In this document: one piece after another, positions 1-6,496 of the stretch
How the letters are laid out: the number at the start of each line of letters is the position of its first letter
Numbering within the stretch: the first letter of the stretch is position 1
Source of the DNA: an uncultured Comamonadaceae bacterium
Lineage (GTDB): Bacteria > Pseudomonadota > Gammaproteobacteria > Burkholderiales > Burkholderiaceae
Length of the DNA stretch: 8,791 nucleotides
Assembly (NCBI GenBank): GCA_946482115.1
Contig: CAMLQP010000108.1
Span: forward strand, 1 to 8,791
Direction: 5' to 3'
Position numbers and translations under genes: made by a program
The notes under the pieces: model-generated
The model's database searches: none
Told to the model about the DNA's origin: nothing
Seen by the model: only the letters and a program-made list of their open reading frames with translations

Positions 1-173
<173 letters not shown>

Positions 174-187
174 CCTGACCTCCCCCC

Positions 188-823
188 ATGATCCAGACCC
201 TGGACCAGCTGCGAGCGCTCTACGCCGAACCCGGCGAACGCGCCCGGCGCAAGCAGATCGACCGCATCGACTTCCACGCGGGCCGTTTCATCGGTCTGTC
301 GCCGTTCTGCGTGGTCGCGAGCGGCGGCGGCGATGGCCGGCTGCTGGATGCCTCGCCGCGCGGCGGCGAACCCGGTTTCGTGAAGGTGGCCGACGAATAC
401 ACGCTGTTGCTGGCGGACTCCGGCGGCAACAACCGGCTCGACACGCTGGAGAACCTGCTGGCCGATCCGCGCCTGTCGCTGATCTTCCTGGTTCCGGGCG
501 TGGAAGAGACGCTGCGCGTGAATGGCCGCGCGCGGCTGCGTGACGAACCCGCCTTCACCGACCGTTTTGCGGGCGAGCGCCAAAGGCCCAAGGTGGTGAT
601 CGAGATCTCGGTGCAGGAGGTGTATCTGCATTGCGCCAAGGCCTTCATGCGCTCGCGCCTGTGGGCGCCCGAGACCTGGCCGGCGCGCGCGGCGCTGCCG
701 AGCATGAACGAAATGATCCACGACCAGACCCAGGCCGGCCCGGTGACGGAAAGCGCCGCCGCGATGCGCGAACGCTACCTGGCCCAGCTGGCCCAGGAAA
801 AGATTCCCGAACAGAAGGCATGA
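188..823 (+). CDS. Pyridoxamine 5'-phosphate oxidase-like FMN-binding protein
   Basis: A 211-residue soluble protein of the split-barrel flavin-binding superfamily. It resembles the subgroup annotated as PPOX class, DR_2398 type (TIGR04025-like). Visible family marks are D54-ASPRGG-60 followed by GFVKVADE (63-70), the GGNNR segment (79-83), the IFLVPGVEETLRVNG stretch (99-113) and the late VYLHCAKAFMRSRLW segment (145-159). The tail from about 170 is charged and probably helical. Members bind FMN or related cofactors, and the reaction of this subgroup is unknown; it is not expected to be the PdxH enzyme itself. The start ATG at 188 has no Shine-Dalgarno sequence: it directly follows six C residues. 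Translation may therefore depend on coupling to the thiolase stop 14 nt upstream. Its end overlaps or abuts the acyl-CoA dehydrogenase start, so it is probably co-transcribed with an acyl-CoA pathway. Confidence 0.9.
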   Translation: MIQTLDQLRALYAEPGERARRKQIDRIDFHAGRFIGLSPFCVVASGGGDGRLLDASPRGGEPGFVKVADEYTLLLADSGGNNRLDTLENLLADPRLSLIFLVPGVEETLRVNGRARLRDEPAFTDRFAGERQRPKVVIEISVQEVYLHCAKAFMRSRLWAPETWPARAALPSMNEMIHDQTQAGPVTESAAAMRERYLAQLAQEKIPEQKA

Positions 824-825
824 CC

Positions 826-1953
826 ATGCTGACCCAAGACCAGGAAATGATCCGAGACGCGGTGCGCGCTTTTGCCCGCGAACAACTCTGGCCCCACGCC
901 GCCCGCTGGGACAAGGAACACCACTTTCCCAAGGACGTCCACCGGGGCCTGGCCGAACTCGGCGCCTACGGCATCTGCGTGCCCGAGTCGCTGGGAGGCG
1001 CGGGGCTGGACTACGTGACGCTGGCCGTGGTGCTGGAGGAGATCGCGGCCGGTGACGGCGGCACCAGCACGGCCATCAGCGTGACCAACTGCCCGGTCAA
1101 CGCCATCCTGATGCGCTACGGCAACACCGCGCAGCAGGAGAAGTGGCTGCGCCCGCTGGCCGCAGGCCAGCTGCTGGGCGCCTTCTGCCTGACCGAGCCG
1201 CATGTGGGATCCGACGCCTCCGCGTTGCGCACCACGGCGGTGAAGCAGGGCGACGGGTACGTGATCAACGGCGTCAAGCAGTTCATCACCAGCGGCCAGA
1301 ACGGCCAGGTCGCCATCGTGATCGCCGTGACCGACAAGGCTGCTGGCAAGAAAGGCATGAGCGCCTTCATCGTGCCGACCGACACCCCGGGCTACGTGGT
1401 GGCGCGGCTGGAGGACAAGCTGGGCCAGCACAGCAGCGACACGGCGCAGATCAACTTCGACGGCTGCCGCATCCCGGCTGAAAACCTGATCGGGGCCGAG
1501 GGCGAGGGCTACCGGATCGCGCTCTCCGCGCTGGAAGGCGGGCGCATCGGCATCGCCGCCCAGAGCGTGGGCATGGCGCGCAGCGCCTTCGAGTGCGCGC
1601 TGGACTACGCGAAGCAGCGCGAGAGCTTCGGTCAGCCCATCTTCAACCACCAGGCGGTCGGCTTCCGGCTGGCCGAGATGGCGACCCGGATCGAGGTGGC
1701 GCGCGCCATGGTGCACCACGCCGCCGCGCTGCGCGACGCCGGCCGCCCTTGCCTGAAAGAGGCCGCCATGGCCAAGCTGTTTGCCAGCGAGATGGCCGAG
1801 AAGGTCTGCTCCGACGCCATCCAGGTCCACGGCGGCTACGGTTACGTGAGCGATTTTCCCGTGGAGCGCATCTGGCGCGACGTCCGGGTCTGCCAGATCT
1901 ACGAAGGCACCTCGGATGTGCAAAAGATTCTCATCCAGCGGGCGCTGGCCTGA
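826..1953 (+). CDS. Acyl-CoA dehydrogenase family protein
   Basis: An FAD-dependent dehydrogenase of 375 residues, the usual size for the short/medium/branched-chain family. It would introduce the trans-2 double bond in acyl-CoA and pass electrons to electron-transfer flavoprotein in the cytoplasm. The N-terminal helical domain (about 1-115) is followed by the FAD/substrate signature AFCLTEPHVGSDAS (119-132), the middle beta domain with QFITSGQNG (152-160), and the C-terminal helical domain. That last part has RESFGQPIFNHQ (265-276), QVHGGYGY (333-340) and QIYEGTSDVQ (357-366); Glu360 is the expected catalytic base. Start choice: ATG at 820 overlaps the previous stop (ATGA), but AGAAGG at 813-818 is only 1 nt from it and 7 nt from the ATG at 826, so 826 is preferred. 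Starting at 820 would add Met-Thr. Substrate could be butyryl, isovaleryl or another short or branched acyl-CoA; the sequence alone does not decide. Confidence 0.95.
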   Translation: MLTQDQEMIRDAVRAFAREQLWPHAARWDKEHHFPKDVHRGLAELGAYGICVPESLGGAGLDYVTLAVVLEEIAAGDGGTSTAISVTNCPVNAILMRYGNTAQQEKWLRPLAAGQLLGAFCLTEPHVGSDASALRTTAVKQGDGYVINGVKQFITSGQNGQVAIVIAVTDKAAGKKGMSAFIVPTDTPGYVVARLEDKLGQHSSDTAQINFDGCRIPAENLIGAEGEGYRIALSALEGGRIGIAAQSVGMARSAFECALDYAKQRESFGQPIFNHQAVGFRLAEMATRIEVARAMVHHAAALRDAGRPCLKEAAMAKLFASEMAEKVCSDAIQVHGGYGYVSDFPVERIWRDVRVCQIYEGTSDVQKILIQRALA

Positions 1954-1978
1954 CGCCGGGAGCCGGTCTTCGTAGAAT
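1950..1978 (+). promoter_or_regulatory. Candidate sigma-70 promoter of trkA, nearly leaderless
   Basis: CTGACG at 1950-1955 matches TTGACA at four of six positions, and TAGAAT at 1973-1978 matches TATAAT at five of six. The spacer is exactly 17 nt. The -35 element overlaps the stop codon of the acyl-CoA dehydrogenase. A normal start about 7 nt after the -10 box would fall near A1985, leaving a leader of about 3 nt before the trkA ATG at 1988. The absence of any Shine-Dalgarno sequence before that ATG agrees with this. The call rests on motif matching only. Confidence 0.55.
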
Positions 1979-1987
1979 GCCGGCACC

Positions 1988-3376
1988 ATGAACATCATCA
2001 TTTTGGGCGCGGGCCGCGTGGGTGAAAGCGTGGCCGCGAGCCTGGTGTCGGAGCAGAACGACATCACGGTCATCGACCAGGACCCCGAGCGTCTGCGCCT
2101 GCTCGAGGAGCGCCTGGACCTGCGCGGCGTGGTCGGCAACGGCATACAGCCCAGCGTGATGCGCGATGCTGGCGTGGCCGACGCCGACATGGTGATCGCC
2201 TGCGCCGCCGCCGACGAGACCAACCTGGTGTTCTGCAAGGTGGCGCACGACGTCTTCCAGGTGCCTGCCACCATCGCGCGGCTGCGCTCCTCCGAGTTCG
2301 TCGAAGGCGACGACCTGCTCTCCAAGACCGGCTTTGCGGTCGACCATGTGATCTGTCCCGAGGCCTCGGTCACACGCTACATCCACCAGCTCATCGAATA
2401 CCCCGAGGCCTTGCAGGTGCTGCAGTTCGCGGGGGGGCGCGTGTCGCTGGTGGCGGTGCGTGCCGCGCATGGCGGCGCTCTGGTGGGGCGCACCATCGGC
2501 GAGTTCCGCGAGCTGGTGCCCCACGCCGAGATGCGGGTCGTGGCGGTCTACCGGCTCGATGCCGAGATGGAGGCCACGGGCCGCACGCGCATCCTGGCTG
2601 GCGACGAGGTCTTCGTGCTGGCCGACACGCAGAAGATACGCCACGTGCTCGCGGCCATACACAACGCGGATCAGCCTGTGCAGCGCGTGATGATCGCCGG
2701 TGGCGGCCGGGTGGGCCTGCGGCTGGCGCGCCAGCTGACCGGCCAATGCCAGGTCAAGGTGATCGAGCGCGACCGCCGACGCTGCGACTACCTCGCCGGC
2801 CAGCTGCCTTCGCACATGCTGGTGCTGCACGGCGACGGGCCCGACGAGGAGCTGCTGGAGGAGGAGAACGTCGGCAGCATGGACCTGTTCCTCGCGCTCA
2901 CCAGCGACGACGAGGACAACATCATGGCCGCCATGCTGGCCAAGCGCATGGGCGCGCGCCGCGTGATGGCGCTGATCAACCGCCGCGCCTACGCCGACCT
3001 GATGCAGGGCGGCACCATAGACATCGCGATCTCGCCCGCGCATGCCGTGATCGGCGAGCTGCTGACCCATGTGCGGCGCGGCGACGTGGTGGCCGTGCAC
3101 AGCCTGCGCCACGGTGCGGCCGAGGCGCTGGAGGGCGTGGCGCGCGGCGACGTCAAGACGTCCCGCCTGGTTGGCCGGCGCATCGAGGAGGTCAAGCTGC
3201 CGCCGGGTGCGCGCGTGGGCGCCATCGTGCGCGGCGAAGGGCGCAAGTCCGAGGTGCTGATGCCGCACCACGACACCTTGATCGAGGCCGACGACCACGT
3301 GATCATCTTCATCCCCCACAAGCGCATGGTGCGCGAGGTGGAGAAGCTGTTCCAGGTCAGCGCGACCTTCTTCTGA
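1988..3376 (+). CDS. trkA: Trk system potassium uptake regulatory protein TrkA
   Basis: The cytoplasmic NAD(H)-binding, gating subunit of the Trk K+ importer; its partner TrkH is encoded next. At 462 residues it matches the usual full-length, duplicated TrkA of Proteobacteria (about 458). Two RCK units are visible. The first has the Rossmann loop GAGRVG (7-12) with the acidic residue D30 closing the second strand. The second has GGGRVG (238-243) with E260 in the same role. Each Rossmann domain is followed by an RCK-C-type domain (about 143-226 and 370-455). No frameshift is seen, although a run of seven G (2431-2437) lies in the first RCK-C region. The gap to the preceding gene is 34 nt and holds a promoter-like pair but no ribosome binding site, suggesting leaderless or near-leaderless translation. 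trkH begins 7 nt after the stop. Confidence 0.97.
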   Translation: MNIIILGAGRVGESVAASLVSEQNDITVIDQDPERLRLLEERLDLRGVVGNGIQPSVMRDAGVADADMVIACAAADETNLVFCKVAHDVFQVPATIARLRSSEFVEGDDLLSKTGFAVDHVICPEASVTRYIHQLIEYPEALQVLQFAGGRVSLVAVRAAHGGALVGRTIGEFRELVPHAEMRVVAVYRLDAEMEATGRTRILAGDEVFVLADTQKIRHVLAAIHNADQPVQRVMIAGGGRVGLRLARQLTGQCQVKVIERDRRRCDYLAGQLPSHMLVLHGDGPDEELLEEENVGSMDLFLALTSDDEDNIMAAMLAKRMGARRVMALINRRAYADLMQGGTIDIAISPAHAVIGELLTHVRRGDVVAVHSLRHGAAEALEGVARGDVKTSRLVGRRIEEVKLPPGARVGAIVRGEGRKSEVLMPHHDTLIEADDHVIIFIPHKRMVREVEKLFQVSATFF

Positions 3377-3383
3377 AGCCGAC

Positions 3384-4844
3384 ATGTCGAGCCTGCTGCC
3401 GGTCCTGGCCGTCCTGTCCCGCATCCAGATGGTCTTCGCGCTGGCCTTCCTGGTGCCGCTGGCCTGGGCCTGGGGCGCGGGAAAGCCAGACGAGGTCCAC
3501 GTCTGGACCTGGGGTTTCGGCCTCACGCTGGGCACGGGGGCGCTGATGTGGATGGCCACGCGCCGGCACCGCCGCGAGCTGCTGGCCAAAGACGGTTTCC
3601 TGCTGGTCAACCTGGTCTATGTGGTGCTCACGGCCTACGCCGCCGTGCCGCTGATGTACACGGTGCCCGGCATCACCTGGAGTCACGCCTATTTCGAGGC
3701 CATGAGCGCGCTGACGGCCACGGGTGCCACGGCGATCTCGGGGCTGGATTCGCTGCCCGTCTCCACCAACGTCTGGCGCTGCTTCCTGCAGTTCGTCGGC
3801 GGCCTGGGCATCGTGCTGCTGGTGGTGGCGGTGCTGCCGCTGCTGGGCCTGGGCGGGCTGCAGCTCTACAAGGCCGAGACGCCCGGGCCCATGAAGGACA
3901 CCAAGTTCACGCCACGCATTGCCGAAACCGCCCGTGGCCTCTGGGGGGTGTATTTCACCCTGTCGCTGCTGTGCATGCTGGCCTATCGCTGGGCGGGCAT
4001 GGATTGGGCTGACGCCTTCATGCACATGTGCACCACCATGGGGCTGGGGGGGCTCTCGTCCCATGACGCCAGCTTCGGCTACTGGAATTCCGCCCCCGTC
4101 GAGTGGGTGGCTGTGGTGTTTATGGCGCTCGCTGGCATCAGTTTTCTGCGCTACTTCATGGTGTTGCGCACGCGATCGCTGCGACCGATCACCGGCGACC
4201 GCGAGATCCGCAGCTACGTCACCGTGCTGCTGCTGTCCATCCTGCTGGTGGCGGCCATGCTGGCGGTGCACGGCGTGTACCCTGGCTTCAGCGAGGCTTT
4301 GCGCGCGTCCGCTTTCCATGTGGTGTCGGTTGCCACGACGACGGGATATGCGTCCACGGACTATGCGCAGTGGCCCGTTTTCGCGCCGGTTCTCATGATG
4401 TTTCTGGGGTGTTTCGTCTCGTGTGCGGGCTCCACCGGCGGTGGCATCAAGATGGTCCGCATGGTGCTGCTGGTCAAGCAGGCCCGGCGCGAACTGGTGC
4501 GCATCATCCACCCGCGCGTGGTCAACCCGGTCACGCTGGGCCGCACCGTGCTCCCTCCGGCGGTGATGACCGCCGTGCTCGGTTTCATGCTGATCTATGG
4601 CGCGGTGACCATGGGCCTGACCATGCTGCTGCTGTTCACCGGCCTGGACATCGTGACCGCCTTCTCGGCCGTGGTCGGAACCGTGAACAACATCGGTCCC
4701 GGCCTGGGCGAAGTGGGGCCCGCGAGCAACTACGCCGGCCTCGATGCCTTCCAGACCTGGGTGCTGAGCTTCGCCATGCTGGCCGGGCGGCTGGAGCTGC
4801 TGACGGTGCTGGTATTGTTCACCGGCCATTTCTGGAGGAAGTAG
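3384..4844 (+). CDS. trkH: Trk-type potassium transporter membrane subunit TrkH
   Basis: An integral inner-membrane K+ channel/transporter of 486 residues (E. coli TrkH is 483), working with TrkA. The four membrane-pore-membrane repeats of the SKT family are evident. The filter segments contain a central glycine each: TATGATAIS (111-119, G114), TTMGLGGLS (217-225, G220), TTTGYAST (318-325, G321) and NNIGPGLG (435-442, G438). The CAGSTGGGIKMVR segment (347-359), typical of the third repeat of TrkH/KtrB, is present. The extreme N- and C-termini also carry hydrophobic segments. A weak GAAG (3375-3378) precedes the ATG by 5 nt, and coupling to trkA 7 nt upstream is likely. A seven-G run (4046-4052) sits in the codons of the second filter. 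TrkG is the alternative paralogue name; the length and adjacent trkA favour trkH. Confidence 0.96.
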   Translation: MSSLLPVLAVLSRIQMVFALAFLVPLAWAWGAGKPDEVHVWTWGFGLTLGTGALMWMATRRHRRELLAKDGFLLVNLVYVVLTAYAAVPLMYTVPGITWSHAYFEAMSALTATGATAISGLDSLPVSTNVWRCFLQFVGGLGIVLLVVAVLPLLGLGGLQLYKAETPGPMKDTKFTPRIAETARGLWGVYFTLSLLCMLAYRWAGMDWADAFMHMCTTMGLGGLSSHDASFGYWNSAPVEWVAVVFMALAGISFLRYFMVLRTRSLRPITGDREIRSYVTVLLLSILLVAAMLAVHGVYPGFSEALRASAFHVVSVATTTGYASTDYAQWPVFAPVLMMFLGCFVSCAGSTGGGIKMVRMVLLVKQARRELVRIIHPRVVNPVTLGRTVLPPAVMTAVLGFMLIYGAVTMGLTMLLLFTGLDIVTAFSAVVGTVNNIGPGLGEVGPASNYAGLDAFQTWVLSFAMLAGRLELLTVLVLFTGHFWRK

Positions 4845-4846
4845 CC

Positions 4847-5266
4847 ATGCCCATCACCAAGGGATTCCGCGCGCTCGTGGACGAAGCCATGGCGCAGGTG
4901 ACCACCTACACGGTCGATCAGGTGCGTGCGCGCCTGGGGCAGGACCCGCGCCTGCAGCTCGTGGACATCCGCGACGTGCGCGAGCTCGAGCGCGAGGGCA
5001 CGGTGCCCGGCGCTCTGCATGCGCCGCGCGGCATGCTGGAGTTCTGGGTCGACCCGGACTCGCCCTACTACAAGCCCGCATTCGGTGACGAGGCCAAGGA
5101 ATACGTGCTGTTCTGTGGCGCCGGCTGGCGCAGCGCGCTCGCCACCAAGGCGCTCAAGGACATGGGCATGGTCAACGTGGCCCACATCGACGGCGGCTTC
5201 ACCGACTGGGCCAAGGCCGGTGCGCCGGTGGTCACGCTGGCGGAAGCCAAGGGCAGGAAGGGATGA
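4847..5266 (+). CDS. Single-domain rhodanese-like protein
   Basis: A 139-residue cytoplasmic rhodanese homology domain, a fold that carries persulfide sulfur on an active-site cysteine. Visible features are QLVDIRDVREL (37-47) containing the conserved Asp/Arg region, GALHAPRG (55-62), and the active-site loop C90-GAGWR-95 in the expected Cys-x4-Arg form, followed by a helix. The segment HIDGGFTDW (113-121) is the usual C-terminal rhodanese mark. The catalytic Cys is present, so sulfurtransferase activity is plausible; donor and acceptor are unknown. GGAGG at 4834-4838 lies 8 nt before the ATG, the best ribosome binding site in the window. It overlaps the end of trkH, whose stop is 2 nt upstream. 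The last four bases overlap the next gene (ATGA). There is no signal peptide or membrane segment. Confidence 0.93.
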   Translation: MPITKGFRALVDEAMAQVTTYTVDQVRARLGQDPRLQLVDIRDVRELEREGTVPGALHAPRGMLEFWVDPDSPYYKPAFGDEAKEYVLFCGAGWRSALATKALKDMGMVNVAHIDGGFTDWAKAGAPVVTLAEAKGRKG

Positions 5267-5643
5267 GCGCGGCTGCCTGTCCCTGCGGGCGCTCACGAGC
5301 GGCCTACGCGGCCTGCTGCGGCCGCTTCGTGGAGGGCGGCGAGGTCGCACCCGACGCCGAGCACCTGATGCGCTCGCGTTACAGCGCCTTCGTGCGGGAC
5401 CGTGCCGACTACCTGCTGGCAACCTGGCACCCCGGAACGCGGCCCGCCACGCTGGAGCTGGAACCTGGCGTGAAATGGCTGGGCCTGGAGGTGCGCGACC
5501 ATCGGATGATCGATGACACGCACGCCGAGGTGGAGTTCGTGGCCCGCTCGCGCGTGGGCGGACGCGGCCAGCGCCTGCACGAGCGCAGCCGCTTCGTGCG
5601 CGAGGGAGGCCGCTGGTATTACGTGGATGGAGATCTGTCTTGA
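5263..5643 (+). CDS. YchJ family (UPF0225) SEC-C motif protein
   Basis: A 126-residue protein of unknown function. The N-terminus carries a SEC-C-like zinc-binding motif, with C6-P-C8-G followed by C18-C19-G. This is followed by the family segment LMRSRYSAFVRDRADYLLATW (35-55) and an NTF2-like alpha+beta domain running to the end, with HERSRFVREGGRWYYVDGD near the C-terminus. E. coli YchJ (about 152 residues) has a second SEC-C motif at its C-terminus, and here the protein ends before it; short versions of this kind are common outside enterics as far as I recall. The ATG overlaps the rhodanese stop (ATGA, 5263-5266), and AGGA at 5255-5258 gives a ribosome binding site 4 nt before it. Its own TGA overlaps the TTG start of the HAD gene. 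No reaction is known for the family. Confidence 0.92.
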   Translation: MSAAACPCGRSRAAYAACCGRFVEGGEVAPDAEHLMRSRYSAFVRDRADYLLATWHPGTRPATLELEPGVKWLGLEVRDHRMIDDTHAEVEFVARSRVGGRGQRLHERSRFVREGGRWYYVDGDLS

Positions 5644-6305
5644 CGACAGGACGATTCGACGCCGTGCTGTTCGATTGCGATGGCGTGCTCGTGGACAGCG
5701 AGCCCATCACCAACGGCGTGCTGCGCGACATGCTGGCCGAGTCCGGCTGGGAGCTGACCCCGCAGGATTGCATGCGCCTGTTCATCGGCAAGGCGGTGCG
5801 CGACGAGCGCGCGCTGATCGAGGCCAACACCGGCCGCCCGCTGACCGAGGACTGGATGCGCCGCTTCTACGACCGCCGCAACGCCCGGCTGCACGCCGAG
5901 CTGCGCGCCATCGACGGCGTGCTGGAGGCCATCCCGGCCGTGCACGCGCTCGTGGCTGGCCGCATCGCCTGCGCCTCGGGCGCCGACCGGCCCAAGGTCG
6001 TGATGCAGCTGGACAAGGTGGGCCTGCGGCCGTATTTCGGCGATGCCATCTTCAGCGGCCACGACCAGCCGCGCTCCAAACCCGCACCCGACGTCTACCT
6101 GGCCGCTGCTGCCCACCTGGGCGTGGATCCGGCCCGCTGCCTGGTGATCGAGGACACGGCCACTGGCGCCCAGGCCGGCCTCGCGGCCGGTGCGACCGTG
6201 TGGGGCTTTTGCCCGCAGGGCCCCTCCTCGGCGTTCGATGGGCTGCCCCTGGCCGGGCTGTTCCACCACATGCACGAACTGCCCGGGCGTCTCGCCACCG
6301 GCTGA
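5640..6305 (+). CDS. HAD superfamily hydrolase, phosphoglycolate phosphatase-like (subfamily IA)
   Basis: A 221-residue cytoplasmic phosphatase with a cap domain inserted between motifs I and II. Motif I is D12-C-D14-GVLVDSE (nucleophile Asp12 and acid/base Asp14). Motif II is the serine in CASGADR (S113), motif III is K147 in SKPAPDVYL, and motif IV is E171-D172 in VIEDTATG. All four are intact, so it should be an active Mg-dependent phosphatase or phosphomutase-like enzyme; the substrate cannot be deduced. Homologues are often labelled phosphoglycolate phosphatase, YieH- or Gph-like. Start: TTG at 5640, overlapping the upstream stop (TTGA) with GGAG at 5629-5632 placed 7 nt before it. The first ATG downstream falls inside motif I, so a later start is impossible. 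It is the last gene of the trkA-led cluster. Confidence 0.93.
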   Translation: MTTGRFDAVLFDCDGVLVDSEPITNGVLRDMLAESGWELTPQDCMRLFIGKAVRDERALIEANTGRPLTEDWMRRFYDRRNARLHAELRAIDGVLEAIPAVHALVAGRIACASGADRPKVVMQLDKVGLRPYFGDAIFSGHDQPRSKPAPDVYLAAAAHLGVDPARCLVIEDTATGAQAGLAAGATVWGFCPQGPSSAFDGLPLAGLFHHMHELPGRLATG

Positions 6306-6314
6306 CGGCACGGC

Positions 6315-6329
6315 CCGATCGTCGATCGG
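6315..6329. repeat. Inverted repeat CCGATC-GTC-GATCGG
   Basis: A perfect 6-bp inverted repeat with a 3-nt loop, 9 nt after the HAD stop codon. It could form a small hairpin at the 3' end of the trkA-led transcript or be a protein-binding dyad. No run of T follows (CATCCGTAAATC), so it is not a standard intrinsic terminator. Confidence 0.4.
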
Positions 6330-6365
6330 CATCCGTAAATCTTGTCAAGCTCGCATTTCGAGCAT

Positions 6366-6394
6366 TTGCCGGTACCTATACTGCCTGCCGGCAA
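6366..6394. repeat. Inverted repeat TTGCCGG-N15-CCGGCAA around a -10-like box
   Basis: Perfect 7-bp arms at 6366-6372 and 6388-6394 with a 15-nt centre. The dyad centre (about 6380) coincides with the TATACT hexamer at 6377-6382. The geometry suits an operator that would cover the -10 region, or a stem-loop. The left arm continues into a KpnI-like GGTACC palindrome. Function is inferred from position only. Confidence 0.45.
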
Positions 6395-6416
6395 GCCACG
6401 GGCCCTCTGAGCGAGA

Positions 6417-6437
6417 CCCTGGCCTGCCGTCCCAGGG
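6417..6437 (+). repeat. Leader stem-loop CCCTGG-N9-CCAGGG
   Basis: A perfect 6-bp inverted repeat with a 9-nt loop, 59 nt before the ATG of the barrel protein. It would lie in the 5' leader if transcription starts near 6389. No downstream T-run follows, so termination is unlikely; it could be a leader structure affecting mRNA stability. Evidence is the repeat alone. Confidence 0.3.
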
Positions 6438-6496
6438 AAGGGGTCGTCGGCGCTGGACGTCGATGGCCGGAACATCACTCAGAAACAGGAATACCC

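Larger units (their letters stand above)
6306..6496 (+). promoter_or_regulatory. Intergenic control region before the outer-membrane barrel gene
   Basis: A 191-nt stretch without a convincing gene. It contains a short hairpin just after the HAD stop, a palindrome CTTGTCAAG at 6341-6349, a direct repeat GCATTT at 6353-6358 and 6362-6367 (9-bp period), and a -10-like TATACT at 6377-6382. No good -35 box lies 16-18 nt upstream of TATACT, so if it is a promoter it may need an activator. A start near 6389 would give a leader of about 108 nt. Small shadow frames across it show no coding character. Confidence 0.45.

Noticed and set aside
775..2373. Long minus-strand open frame opposite the acyl-CoA dehydrogenase and trkA
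   Set aside because: It is a GC-rich mirror frame crossing two clearly functional genes and their junction. It is low in complexity and shows no family motif.
1931..3610. Long minus-strand open frame opposite trkA
   Set aside because: It is rich in His, Ala, Gln and Arg as expected of an antisense shadow in high-GC DNA. The + strand holds an unmistakable TrkA.
3357..4829. Minus-strand open frame opposite trkH
   Set aside because: His/Gln/Arg-rich shadow without domains; the + frame carries the TrkH pore motifs.
6315..6329. Hairpin after the HAD gene as an intrinsic terminator
   Set aside because: The stem is only 6 bp and no T-run follows, so it was kept only as an inverted repeat.
6342..6382. 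TTGTCA (6342-6347) as the -35 partner of TATACT (6377-6382)
   Set aside because: The spacer would be 29 nt, far beyond the usual 16-18.
6406..6410. TCTGA as a sigma-E-type -10 box for the barrel gene
   Set aside because: No GGAACTT-like -35 element lies about 16 nt upstream.
5513..6496. Extended upstream frame in phase with the outer-membrane barrel gene
   Set aside because: It overlaps the YchJ and HAD genes with Arg/Ala-rich sequence. The signal peptide and ribosome binding site place the true start at 6497.
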